A DNA stretch of 12,014 nucleotides from an uncultured Alphaproteobacteria bacterium (GTDB lineage: Bacteria; Pseudomonadota; Alphaproteobacteria; Paracaedibacterales; CAIULA01), in contig CAIVFQ010000189.1 in NCBI GenBank assembly GCA_903905285.1, positions 1-12,014 of the forward strand, written 5' to 3'. Made by a program: the position numbers and the translations under genes. The stretch's first letter is position 1. Every line of letters starts with the position of its first letter. Below are positions 1-6,765 of the stretch, piece by piece. The notes under the pieces are model-generated. The model ran no database searches. It had not been told where the DNA came from and saw nothing but the letters and a program-made list of their open reading frames with translations.

Positions 1-69
1 AGCCCTGGCTTTTTCTTCAGAATCCAGTTCATTCATGATGTTCCAAAACCGCATCTGTTGATATCGCAT
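1..69 (-). CDS. Start of an unrecognised minus-strand gene (partial)
   Basis: An ATG at 69 reads leftward on the minus strand for 23 codons without a stop and leaves the window. The translation begins MRYQQMRFWNIM and continues with an acidic stretch (ELDSEEKARA). A strong Shine-Dalgarno sequence, GGGAGGT (78-84 on the minus strand), sits eight bases before the ATG, which is the main reason to believe the start. The product is not recognisable from so few residues. The gene diverges from the alkD fragment that begins 70 bases away, so it probably marks the breakpoint where that gene lost its 5' part. Confidence 0.5.
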   Translation of the reverse strand, partial: MRYQQMRFWNIMNELDSEEKARA

Positions 70-77
70 GAAGATAC

Positions 78-84
78 ACCTCCC
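78..84 (-). promoter_or_regulatory. Shine-Dalgarno of the left-edge minus-strand gene
   Basis: GGGAGGT read on the minus strand, eight bases before the ATG at 69. It is one of the best ribosome binding sites in the window and is what supports the partial gene at the left edge. Confidence 0.5.
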
Positions 85-137
85 AGAGAAAGCATATCAT
101 ACCATTTCTATGAATCACAGGCACTGTTCGGATAGGC

Positions 138-392
138 ATGTGGCATTTTATTCGACAAGGCAGTTACCAGTGGACTCTTAGAATTTCTGAAATTTTGCTA
201 AAAGATTCCCATGATCTTATTCATAAAGCCGTTGGTTGGATGTTAAGGGAGATGGGCAAAAAAGACTTAAAAGTCCTGAAAGATTTCCTGGACCAACGCG
301 CGGCGTTTATGCCAAGAACAATGTTAAGATATGCCCTTGAAAAATTGCCCCCTGATGAAAGAAACGTTTATTTGAAGCAAGGTAAAGTATGA
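138..392 (+). pseudogene. DNA alkylation repair protein (AlkD-like), C-terminal fragment
   Basis: The 84-residue product matches the C-terminal third of the AlkD family of HEAT-like-repeat DNA glycosylases, which excise N3- and N7-alkylated purines. Diagnostic stretches are FIRQG (5-9), LLKDSHDLIHKAVGWMLREM (21-40) and MPRTMLRYALEKLP (58-71), followed by the usual short basic tail. Family members are about 220-240 residues long, so roughly the first 150, with most of the DNA-binding repeats, are missing. Upstream the frame stays open only to a TGA at 111-113, and a divergent gene starts at 69. The ATG lies inside the conserved region, so it is unlikely to be an original start. The stop overlaps the ltaE start (ATGA, 389-392), showing that the two genes were once translationally coupled. 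A fragment this size is not expected to be active. Confidence 0.75.
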
Positions 393-1429
393 ATTTTAAA
401 AGTGATAACGTTGTGGGTGTGTGCCCAGAAATTATGCAAGCCGTTATGGACGCCAATCATGGAGATCAATCGTCTTATGGGGCCGATGAATATTCATTGA
501 AATTGAAAAAAGTTTTCTCGGACGTGTTTGAAAAAGATGTTGATGTGTACTTAACCAGTACCGGTACCGCGTCTAACAGTTTGGCGCTTTCAAGTTTAGT
601 CAGTCCGCATCAGGCCATTTATTGCCATCAGGATGCCCATATTAATACTGACGAATGTGGGGCGCCTGAATTTTATACTGGTGGTGCTAAGCTTATTAGC
701 ATTGACGGGGAAAATGGTAAGATGAATCTGCCTGCCCTAAAAAAATCGATCCAGGTGGGATTATCGTTAAGACCTCATACCTCACAGCCAGGGTGTGTCA
801 GCTTAACGCAGTCTACCGAATGGGGAACGGTCTATAGTCTTGAAGAACTAAGAAGGTTTCATGAATTAGCCCAAGAATATCATCTTCAGATGCATATGGA
901 TGGTGCCCGTTTTGCTAATAGCCTGGTGTCCCTAAACTGTACACCTGCCGAGTTAACCTGGAAGTCAGGCATTGATATTTTAAGTTTTGGTGCTACTAAA
1001 AATGGGGCGATGGCTGGTGAAGCGGTAGTTATCTTTAATCATAAATATGCCAACGATTTTGATTATTTGCAAAAACGCGCTGGACAACTGATGTCAAAAA
1101 CACGGTTCTTTGCGTCTCAATTTTTGGCTTATTTTAAAAATGACTTGTGGTTAAAAAATGCTGCCCATGCGAATAAAATGGCACAGGCTTTAGCGGCCCT
1201 CTTTAAACAACATGGTTTCCCTATTCAATGTCCGGTAGAGGCTAATGAAATCTTTGTGGAATTGCCCTCCTTCCTTGCTGACAAATTGCTGAAACAAGGG
1301 CACTTTTTTTACGAGTGGGGATGTCCTGGTTCAAACGTGTACCGTTTTGTCACCTCTTGCTTTACAACTTTGCAAGAGATAGAGAGTTTTGGGTGTGATC
1401 TCGGTGAGCTGAACCCGGATAAGAAATAG
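389..1429 (+). CDS. ltaE: Low-specificity L-threonine aldolase
   Basis: A 346-residue PLP-dependent fold-type I enzyme of the beta-eliminating lyase/threonine aldolase family. It cleaves threonine or allo-threonine to glycine and acetaldehyde in the cytosol. It has the N-terminal FKSDNVVG (3-10), TGTASN at 58-63 for cofactor phosphate binding, the AHINTDECGAPE stretch at 83-94 (His84 stacks on the PLP ring in this family), HMDGAR at 169-174 with the Asp171 that pairs with the pyridine nitrogen, and SFGATKNG at 199-206, where Lys204 should form the Schiff base. Length is normal and no catalytic position is missing. The start overlaps the alkD fragment by four bases, and the GNAT gene follows after eight bases. 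The last ~30 codons are duplicated at about 2025-2117. Low-specificity rather than strictly L-allo activity is a family-level guess. Confidence 0.92.
   Translation: MNFKSDNVVGVCPEIMQAVMDANHGDQSSYGADEYSLKLKKVFSDVFEKDVDVYLTSTGTASNSLALSSLVSPHQAIYCHQDAHINTDECGAPEFYTGGAKLISIDGENGKMNLPALKKSIQVGLSLRPHTSQPGCVSLTQSTEWGTVYSLEELRRFHELAQEYHLQMHMDGARFANSLVSLNCTPAELTWKSGIDILSFGATKNGAMAGEAVVIFNHKYANDFDYLQKRAGQLMSKTRFFASQFLAYFKNDLWLKNAAHANKMAQALAALFKQHGFPIQCPVEANEIFVELPSFLADKLLKQGHFFYEWGCPGSNVYRFVTSCFTTLQEIESFGCDLGELNPDKK
1351..1385 (+). repeat. 35-bp direct repeat, copy 1 (inside ltaE 3' end)
   Basis: An identical 35-base block starting CACCTCTTGCTT and ending GATAGAGA occurs here and at 2042-2076, 691 bases apart in the same orientation. 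Similarity continues with scattered substitutions beyond the identical block, to the end of ltaE. The two copies bracket the acetyltransferase gene. Confidence 0.9.
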
Positions 1430-1437
1430 GAAACAAA

Positions 1438-2073
1438 ATGAACCGTATATTGATTGACCTGCCAGAAGTAATTGAAACTCCCAGGCTTATTTTGCAAGCG
1501 CCAAAGGCTGGCTTTGGTGAGAAACTACATCAGGCGATACTTGATGGGTATGATGATTATGTTCAATGGCTCAATTGGCCAAAGACAATTCCTACACCTC
1601 AGTCAGTGGAGGAGGAATGCCGAAGGCATCACGCCGAGTTTATTCTAAGGGACTTTATTCGCTATATCATTATAGAGAAATCAAGTGGTGAGGTTACAGG
1701 GCGTTGTGCGTTGCCATCATTTCAGGCAAATTGGCTGATTCCCCAGTTTGGAATTTCTTATTTTATTCGGCAAAGTAAACGAAAGAATGGATATGCTACC
1801 GAGGCAGCCCATGCCATGGCTTTACTGGCTTTTCAAGTTTTAAAAGCGCGTAAAGTTGAAATTTACTGCGATGCTGACAATCTTTTTAGCAGCCGAGTTC
1901 CTGAGAAACTAAATTTTGAACTTGAGTATACGCAAAAGGGGGGATGGCCAAGGCAAGATATGAAGTTGGCCGTTCTTAAGACATATTCTTTGTTTACGGA
2001 AAATCGATTGCCAGATTCCGAAATAGTAATGTCGTTACATACACCTCTTGCTTTACAACTTTGCAAGAGATAG
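1438..2073 (+). CDS. GNAT-family N-acetyltransferase (RimJ/RimL-like) with a replaced C-terminus
   Basis: A 211-residue protein of the GNAT fold, RimJ/RimL (Acetyltransf_3) type, which transfers acetyl from acetyl-CoA to an amine; the substrate cannot be told. It opens with the typical ETPRLILQAP (13-22). The acetyl-CoA pyrophosphate loop is RKNGYATEA (115-123), and the C-terminal DADNLFSSRVPEKLNFELE (145-163) is the usual strand-helix that closes the site. The body ends at LPDSEIV (191-197). From codon 198 (base 2029) the reading frame runs out of frame through a second copy of the ltaE 3' end, giving a foreign tail MSLHTPLALQLCKR. A related stretch at 9658-9699 ends with EIVW and stop, suggesting the native end. 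An AGGA ribosome site overlaps the ltaE stop and the gap is eight bases, so it is probably co-transcribed with ltaE. Confidence 0.82.
   Translation: MNRILIDLPEVIETPRLILQAPKAGFGEKLHQAILDGYDDYVQWLNWPKTIPTPQSVEEECRRHHAEFILRDFIRYIIIEKSSGEVTGRCALPSFQANWLIPQFGISYFIRQSKRKNGYATEAAHAMALLAFQVLKARKVEIYCDADNLFSSRVPEKLNFELEYTQKGGWPRQDMKLAVLKTYSLFTENRLPDSEIVMSLHTPLALQLCKR
1993..2028 (+). repeat. 36-bp dispersed repeat, copy 1 (acetyltransferase C-terminus)
   Basis: Thirty-six bases starting TTTACGGAAAATCG match the reverse complement of 9664-9699 with a single mismatch (C at 2019). In both places the same frame is used and encodes FTENRLPDSEIV, so the shared segment is a coding fragment. Confidence 0.85.
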
Positions 2074-2117
2074 AGAATTTTGGGCGTGATCTCGATGAAC
2101 TGGGCAAGAAAACATAA
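2025..2117 (+). pseudogene. Second, diverged copy of the ltaE 3' end
   Basis: Read in the frame that ends with TAA at 2115-2117, this stretch encodes SNVVTYTSCFTTLQEIENFG followed by RDLDELGKKT. This parallels the ltaE C-terminus (SNVYRFVTSCFTTLQEIESFG, then CDLGEL). The copies differ at several codons and in the last few residues. The frame has its own stop codon and its substitutions mostly keep the amino acid character, so the copy looks like the end of a related aldolase allele rather than a fresh duplication. Nothing upstream of about 2025 is aldolase-like. It cannot be an expressed gene. It overlaps the 3' end of the acetyltransferase frame. Confidence 0.75.
2042..2076 (+). repeat. 35-bp direct repeat, copy 2 (ltaE 3'-end duplicate)
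   Basis: Identical to 1351-1385. It lies in the last codons of the acetyltransferase frame and in the core of a second ltaE C-terminus coded in another frame. Confidence 0.9.
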
Positions 2118-2136
2118 GGTGAGTCGGCTACGTGAT

Positions 2137-2167
2137 GGGGCATATAAAGCCCTTTCCTTGTTTTTTT
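2137..2167 (+). terminator. Possible weak terminator between the convergent genes
   Basis: A short hairpin, GGGC (2138-2141) with GCCC (2149-2152) and a seven-base loop, is followed by a pyrimidine stretch ending in seven Ts (2161-2167). The stem is only four or five pairs, so the call is weak. It would end the forward ltaE-acetyltransferase transcript just before the convergent sucA stop. Confidence 0.3.
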
Positions 2168-4712
2168 AAAGAGCAAAGGCCTGTTCAATAAAGTGTTTCT
2201 GTTCAACGGCATGGCGACCGGCAAAACCCGTGGCGGGGGAGGCAGAGGCAGTACGCCCCGCATACACCACATCAGCACTCATAGATTTCAGTAAGGGAGC
2301 CACAAAAGACCAGGCACCCATGTTCTGGGGTTCCTCTTGACACCAAACCCACGACTGAGCCGTACAGCCCCTTAATACGGCCGCTAACTCTTGTTCAGGA
2401 AAAGGGTAAAGCTGTTCAATACGCACGATGGCTGTTTTTGTGTGTTGATGGTCTTGGCGATAGGCAAGCAGGTCATAATAAACCTTGCCTGTACATAAAA
2501 TAACCTTTTCTGCCTGGGTGGGTAGAGCTAGATCATCCCCAATAACCGATTTAAAGTCCTCTCCAAGATCTTGCCAGGGAGAAACAGCCTGGGGGTGACG
2601 CAGTAAAGATTTGGGCGTCAGAATAATCAAGGGCCTATCACCCGTAACCTGTTGTCTTAATAAATGAAAATAGTTCGCCGGGGTGGAACACACAACCACC
2701 CGCCAGTTTTCTTCGGCGCTGAGTTGTAAAAATCGTTCCAATCGAGCCGAAGAATGTTCGGGCCCTTGGCCTTCATACCCATGGGGCAATAACAAGACCA
2801 GGTTCGAGGGTTGCAACCATTTGCTGTAACCCGCTGATATGTATTGGTCAATGATGACTTGCGCGCCATTAACGAAGTCACCAAATTGCGCCTCCCACAT
2901 CGTTAGCCCTTTTAAGGCCAGGCTGTACCCATATTCAAATCCAAGGGCGGCTGCCTCTGACAGGGGGCTGTTTACTATGTCCAGGTTGTTAAATGGGCAG
3001 TAAGACGCGTTGGTTTCTGTATCCACCCATTCTGCATGGCGTTGCGAAAATGTTCCCCGTTTGCTGTCTTGCCCTGCCAATCGAACGCGGTGACCCTCAT
3101 TCAACAAACTAGCAAAGGCCAAACTTTCCACCGTTGCCCAATCAATATACCCTTCGCCTTTCAAAATCTGTTCGCGCCATTTGGCTAAGATCCGTTCCAG
3201 TTTTGGATGAATATGAAAACCGTTGGGGACATTTAAGGTTTCCAGACCGAGTTTTTTTAGGGTGGCTAGGTCAACACTGTTTTTGTCATCACGAGGAGCC
3301 GCAGGACTTGCAATGACGGGGGCTGGGTTATTTGCGTCTAAACCTTCTTGCAGTTTTTTTACAAAAGTTTTCTTGAAATCATCCAAAGGTGTTAAAACGC
3401 CTTGTTCTTTCAAGCTTTGGCCATACAAACTGGCAACGGTTGGTTTCTGGGCAATCGCCTTATACATCAACGGGTGCGTGTAACTGGGCTCGTCCCCCTC
3501 GTTATGGCCATGGCGGCGATACCCCACCAAATCAATGACAATGTCTTTATGGAATTGATAACGGTATTGAACAGCCAATTCAAACGCCCACACCACCATT
3601 TCCACATCATCAGCATTCACATGCAAAATGGGGCATCCCATGGCCTTGGCAACATCGGAACAATACCGTGTTGAACGCCCCTCTTTCGGGGTAGCGGTAA
3701 AACCAATTTGATTGTTGAGGATAATATGCAGGCTACCCCCCACCTGATAGCCTGGCAATTGTGATAACTGTAACGACTCAAAAACAACGCCTTGACCGGA
3801 AAAAGCAGCATCGCCATGAATAAGAATAGGTACAGCATCGATGCTCTGATCCTGCAAAGAACGGGTGCGCCCCAAAGCCACGGGCACGATCGATTCTAGG
3901 TGAGACGCATTTGACAAAATAGATATATCTAAGTTGTGATCACCAACAGTCCGCTGCGATTGATAGCCCTGGTGGTATTTGACGTCGCCACTGGTGGGGA
4001 AATCATCCCGTACACTGTTATCATCGAAAACACCAAAAATAAGGGGCAGAGGCTTTTTCAGAATGTGAGCCATCACCGATAAACGTCCGCGATGCGCCAT
4101 GCCCATGATAACCGTTTTCGTGCCATTTTTCGCAATCAGGCCCAAGCTGTGCTCAAGCGCGGGAATTAATGTATCGTTCCCTTCGATACTGAATCGCTTA
4201 GCGCCCGGAAATTTGGTTTGCAGAAACCGTTCCAGTAGTTCTGTTTTTTGCAATTGTTCAAAGAAAGCCAACCTCTGGGCATCTGTGAATGAAAGGTTTC
4301 TGTTTTCAAACTTTTGTTGCAACCAGGTACGTTCAGCCTGATTTTCAACATGCATGAATTCCAGGCCAATTGTTTGGGCATATATTTTTTCTAACCCGGG
4401 AACCACTTTCAGGTCGGGTAAACGTGTGGGACTTTCTAATCCTAAAGGGTCAAGGTTGGCTAATGTGTGCCCCCATTGACGCATTGCCCAGTCGTCATTA
4501 CCAGAAGCCACAGGCGACGCGGTGATCCATGACGGCTCCTTTTCATCCTCTGTATCAGCCAAAGGAAATTTTTGAAACCACTGCTGCCATTCCAGGGAAA
4601 CCGAATCAGGATTTTGTTTATACTGCTGATATAGACCAATCAAATACTCGCGATTATTCTCGGCAAATAAGGTTTCTTGAAGATATCGATCAGAATCCAA
4701 CGCTTTGCTCAT
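2166..4712 (-). CDS. sucA: 2-oxoglutarate dehydrogenase E1 component
   Basis: The thiamine-diphosphate-dependent E1 subunit decarboxylates 2-oxoglutarate and passes the succinyl group to the E2 lipoyl domain. The product has 848 residues: an N-terminal E2-interaction segment (about 12-50), the dehydrogenase domain with GMAHRGR (204-210, His207) and the ThDP/Mg motif GDAA (300-303) to NNQ (333-335), then the pyrimidine-binding domain with GTFSQRHA (553-560), WEAQFGDF (606-613) and LLPHGYEGQGPEHSSARLER (641-660), and the C-terminal domain ending in the family's ASPATGFAGRH stretch. Most homologues are 900 residues or more; much of the shortfall is between DPLGL (88-92) and TIGLEFMH (114-121). 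Two short inserts (about 60-73 and 466-476) are coded by palindromic repeat DNA. It follows sucD after three bases, with only a weak AAAGA-like ribosome site. No sucB follows. Confidence 0.96.
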   Translation of the reverse strand: MSKALDSDRYLQETLFAENNREYLIGLYQQYKQNPDSVSLEWQQWFQKFPLADTEDEKEPSWITASPVASGNDDWAMRQWGHTLANLDPLGLESPTRLPDLKVVPGLEKIYAQTIGLEFMHVENQAERTWLQQKFENRNLSFTDAQRLAFFEQLQKTELLERFLQTKFPGAKRFSIEGNDTLIPALEHSLGLIAKNGTKTVIMGMAHRGRLSVMAHILKKPLPLIFGVFDDNSVRDDFPTSGDVKYHQGYQSQRTVGDHNLDISILSNASHLESIVPVALGRTRSLQDQSIDAVPILIHGDAAFSGQGVVFESLQLSQLPGYQVGGSLHIILNNQIGFTATPKEGRSTRYCSDVAKAMGCPILHVNADDVEMVVWAFELAVQYRYQFHKDIVIDLVGYRRHGHNEGDEPSYTHPLMYKAIAQKPTVASLYGQSLKEQGVLTPLDDFKKTFVKKLQEGLDANNPAPVIASPAAPRDDKNSVDLATLKKLGLETLNVPNGFHIHPKLERILAKWREQILKGEGYIDWATVESLAFASLLNEGHRVRLAGQDSKRGTFSQRHAEWVDTETNASYCPFNNLDIVNSPLSEAAALGFEYGYSLALKGLTMWEAQFGDFVNGAQVIIDQYISAGYSKWLQPSNLVLLLPHGYEGQGPEHSSARLERFLQLSAEENWRVVVCSTPANYFHLLRQQVTGDRPLIILTPKSLLRHPQAVSPWQDLGEDFKSVIGDDLALPTQAEKVILCTGKVYYDLLAYRQDHQHTKTAIVRIEQLYPFPEQELAAVLRGCTAQSWVWCQEEPQNMGAWSFVAPLLKSMSADVVYAGRTASASPATGFAGRHAVEQKHFIEQAFAL
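3285..3317. repeat. Palindromic repeat element inserted in frame in sucA (linker between domains)
   Basis: The plus strand begins GTCATCACGAGGAG and ends TTGCAATGAC. These are the two ends of the element found in full at 11431-11527 and 11567-11659. It is exactly 33 bases, so the sucA frame is kept; it encodes VIASPAAPRDD (residues 466-476) in the poorly conserved linker before the pyrimidine-binding domain. Confidence 0.65.
4494..4533. repeat. Second palindromic element remnant in sucA (N-terminal linker)
   Basis: On the plus strand GTCATTACCAGAAG, then GCGACGCGGTGATC, then ATGAC. This follows the left half of the intergenic element (GTCATCACGAGGAG, then GCGACGTGGTGATC) closely. It encodes SWITASPVASGND-like residues (about 60-73), similar to the IASPAAPRDD of the other in-gene copy and in the same element frame. 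The two in-gene copies match at about two thirds of positions. Confidence 0.55.
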
Positions 4713-4715
4713 AGT

Positions 4716-5603
4716 TTATCTTTGCATTGCTTTTAACATTGTTTGACCCAACAAGGCGGGGGTTTCAGCTATAAGCACATTATGTTTTTTTAAGGTTTCA
4801 ATCTTGGCCGCGGCAGTATCCATACCACCCCCTCCTGTAATGGCGCCGGCATGACCCATGCGCTTACCAGGTGGAGCTGTTACCCCAGCAATAAACGCAG
4901 CCACTGGTTTGTCACGGCCCTGGCGACGTTGATGGCTTATAAACTCAGCTGCTTGTTGTTCTTCATCGCCGCCAATTTCCCCAATCATCAACACACCGTG
5001 TGTGTCGGGGTCTTGCCAAAATAATTCCAATACCTCAACAAAGCTTGTGCCTTTGACAGGGTCTCCCCCTATGCCCACGCAGGTGCTTTGGCCTAATCCA
5101 ACTTGGGTTGTTTGCCAAACGGCTTCATACGTTAACGTGCCAGAACGGGACACCACCCCAACATGACCAGGCTGATGAATGAACCCCGGCATAATGCCAA
5201 TTTTGCAAGCATTAGGGGTGATAATACCAGGGCAATTGGGCCCTATTAATCGTGACCCACTTCCCTTTAAAAACCGTTTTACGCGCACCATATCAAGGGT
5301 GGGAATACCCTCTGTAATACAAATAATCAGCTTAATGCCTGCCTCAGCCGCCTCATAAATTGCATCAGCTGCGTAAGGTGCTGGGACATAGATGACACTG
5401 GTATCGGCCTGGGTGGCTTTGACAGCATCGAAAACGGTATCAAAAACTGGCAACTCTAGATGAGATTGTCCCCCTTTTCCAGGTGACACCCCGCCCACCA
5501 GTTTTGTGCCATAGGCAAGGGCCTGCTGGGAATGAAAGGTTCCGTGCTTACCGGTAAAACCTTGGCAAATCACGCGAGTGTTTTTATCAACAAGAATAGA
5601 CAC
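4716..5603 (-). CDS. sucD: Succinyl-CoA ligase (ADP-forming) alpha subunit
   Basis: The alpha subunit binds CoA and carries the phosphohistidine in succinyl-CoA + ADP (or GDP) + Pi to succinate + CoA + ATP (or GTP). At 295 residues it is full length. The CoA-binding Rossmann domain has [12 protein letters not shown] (14-24) and GGVSPGKGG (37-45); [10 protein letters not shown] is at 121-130; the ligase domain has GEIGGDEEQ (208-216); and the active-site histidine is His251 in [10 protein letters not shown]. The start is a GTG at 5603 that overlaps the sucC stop by one base (TAGTG). A GGAGGG site (5609-5614, minus strand) five bases upstream fixes this choice and indicates translational coupling to sucC. 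sucA follows three bases after the stop. Confidence 0.96.
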   Translation of the reverse strand: MSILVDKNTRVICQGFTGKHGTFHSQQALAYGTKLVGGVSPGKGGQSHLELPVFDTVFDAVKATQADTSVIYVPAPYAADAIYEAAEAGIKLIICITEGIPTLDMVRVKRFLKGSGSRLIGPNCPGIITPNACKIGIMPGFIHQPGHVGVVSRSGTLTYEAVWQTTQVGLGQSTCVGIGGDPVKGTSFVEVLELFWQDPDTHGVLMIGEIGGDEEQQAAEFISHQRRQGRDKPVAAFIAGVTAPPGKRMGHAGAITGGGGMDTAAAKIETLKKHNVLIAETPALLGQTMLKAMQR

Positions 5604-5608
5604 TATAA

Positions 5609-5614
5609 CCCTCC
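5609..5614 (-). promoter_or_regulatory. Shine-Dalgarno that fixes the sucD GTG start
   Basis: GGAGGG on the minus strand, five bases before the GTG at 5603 and inside the last codons of sucC. Confidence 0.7.
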
Positions 5615-5878
5615 TGCGGCAGCTTGAATGGCTTTTTCTGCGGCCTCTCCCAAACTATTGACGGGTATAATGTTAAGGCCCGACTGGGATAAAATTTCCT
5701 TGGCTTCAACAGAGCCTGCCCCTTCCAATCGCACCACAATGGGCATTTTAAAACAGCTTTCTTTCGCCATGGCGATAATACTGTTGGCAACCATATCGCA
5801 CCGGATGATGCCACCAAAAATATTAATCAACACCACTTTAACGCGGGGGTCGGCCGTCACAAGCTGAAAACCAACCTG

Positions 5879-5881
5879 AAA
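5879..5881 (-). other. Site of the sucC one-base deletion
   Basis: Before this run the first frame is correct (GGSADQDRF); after it the correct residues (QVGFQLVTADP) are in the other frame. A fourth base in this A/T run gives one continuous sucC. Confidence 0.8.
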
Positions 5882-6765
5882 CGGTCTTGGTCAGCGCTGC
5901 CCCCTACATCCAGAAAATTAGCAAGTTTTCCCCCATGAAAATGGATAAAGTCCATGGTTGCCATACCAAGGCCAGCGCCATTCATGATGCAGGCAATATC
6001 TCCATCAAGCTTTATATAGCTGAGTCCATAATCCTTAGCGGCTTTTTCTAAGGGGGTTAGCTTGCTGGTATCCTTATACTGTTTCAGCAACGGTTGGCGA
6101 TAGGCAATGGCATTGTCGTCTAATGACATTTTGGCATCCAAGGCGATAAGCTTTCCCTGTTTGGTGACTGCCAGCGGATTAATCTCTATAAGGCTGGCGT
6201 CAAATTGGGTGTAGGCCTGATAAAGGTTGGAAATCAACCGATCAAAATCATCGCCTTCGACATCTAGAATTTTTCTTAACCGTTGAAGGTGATAAGGCTG
6301 TATCCCCAAAAACGGGTCAATCAGAATACGTTCAACCGCATCCGGATTTTTGTGTGCCACCTCTTCAATTGACATCCCCCCCGATTGTGAGGCAACCAAA
6401 CACACCTGACCATAATGACGATTCAGGCTCAGGCTTAAATAAATCTCACGCTCAATCGCACAACCCTGTTCCACATAAACGCACTCAACCAATTCTCCTG
6501 ATGGGCCGGTTTGAGGCGTCACCAGAATATGATTTAAAAGCTTATTGGCAGTCTCTTTAACTTCATCCAGGGAATGGGCCAGAATAATGCCGCCCCCTTT
6601 GCCGCGACCACCAGCATGAATTTGGGCCTTAACAACCCAAAAGTCGCCACCAATAGCCTGTGCTGATTGAACAGCCTGGTCAGGGGTATATGAGACTTCG
6701 CCCTTAAGAATGGGGATCCCAAGGTCGCCTAAGATTTTTTTGGCTTGATATTCATGCAAATACAT

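Larger units (their letters stand above)
5603..6765 (-). pseudogene. sucC: Succinyl-CoA ligase (ADP-forming) beta subunit, frameshifted
   Basis: The beta subunit holds the ATP-grasp domain and binds the nucleotide and succinate. The first frame (6765 to 5857, 302 residues) contains MYLHEYQAKKIL, the ATP-grasp lysine Lys46 with AGGRGKGG (51-58), EINPL (194-198) and LDAK (209-212) for Mg2+, and DVGGSAD (286-292). It then reads a few wrong residues and stops. The second frame (5860 to 5603, 85 codons from a GTG) begins TADPRVKVVLINIFGG and runs to the family C-terminus. Adding one T in the TTT run at 5879-5881 (minus strand) restores DRFQVGFQLVTADPRV and a 387-residue protein, close to the 388 of E. 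coli SucC, with identical spacing between VGG and VK. The frames overlap as GTGA, so restart is conceivable, but the break lies inside the ligase domain. All neighbours are intact, so a sequencing error or very recent mutation is likely. Confidence 0.9.

Noticed and set aside
1351-2076. A transposon or integron cassette around the acetyltransferase
   Set aside because: There is no transposase, integrase, terminal inverted repeat or recognisable cassette recombination site. The direct repeats are coding sequence of ltaE.
5603-5860. Independent small gene encoding the C-terminal part of SucC
   Set aside because: It starts inside the ligase domain, has no ribosome site of its own, and is restored to sucC by a single base.
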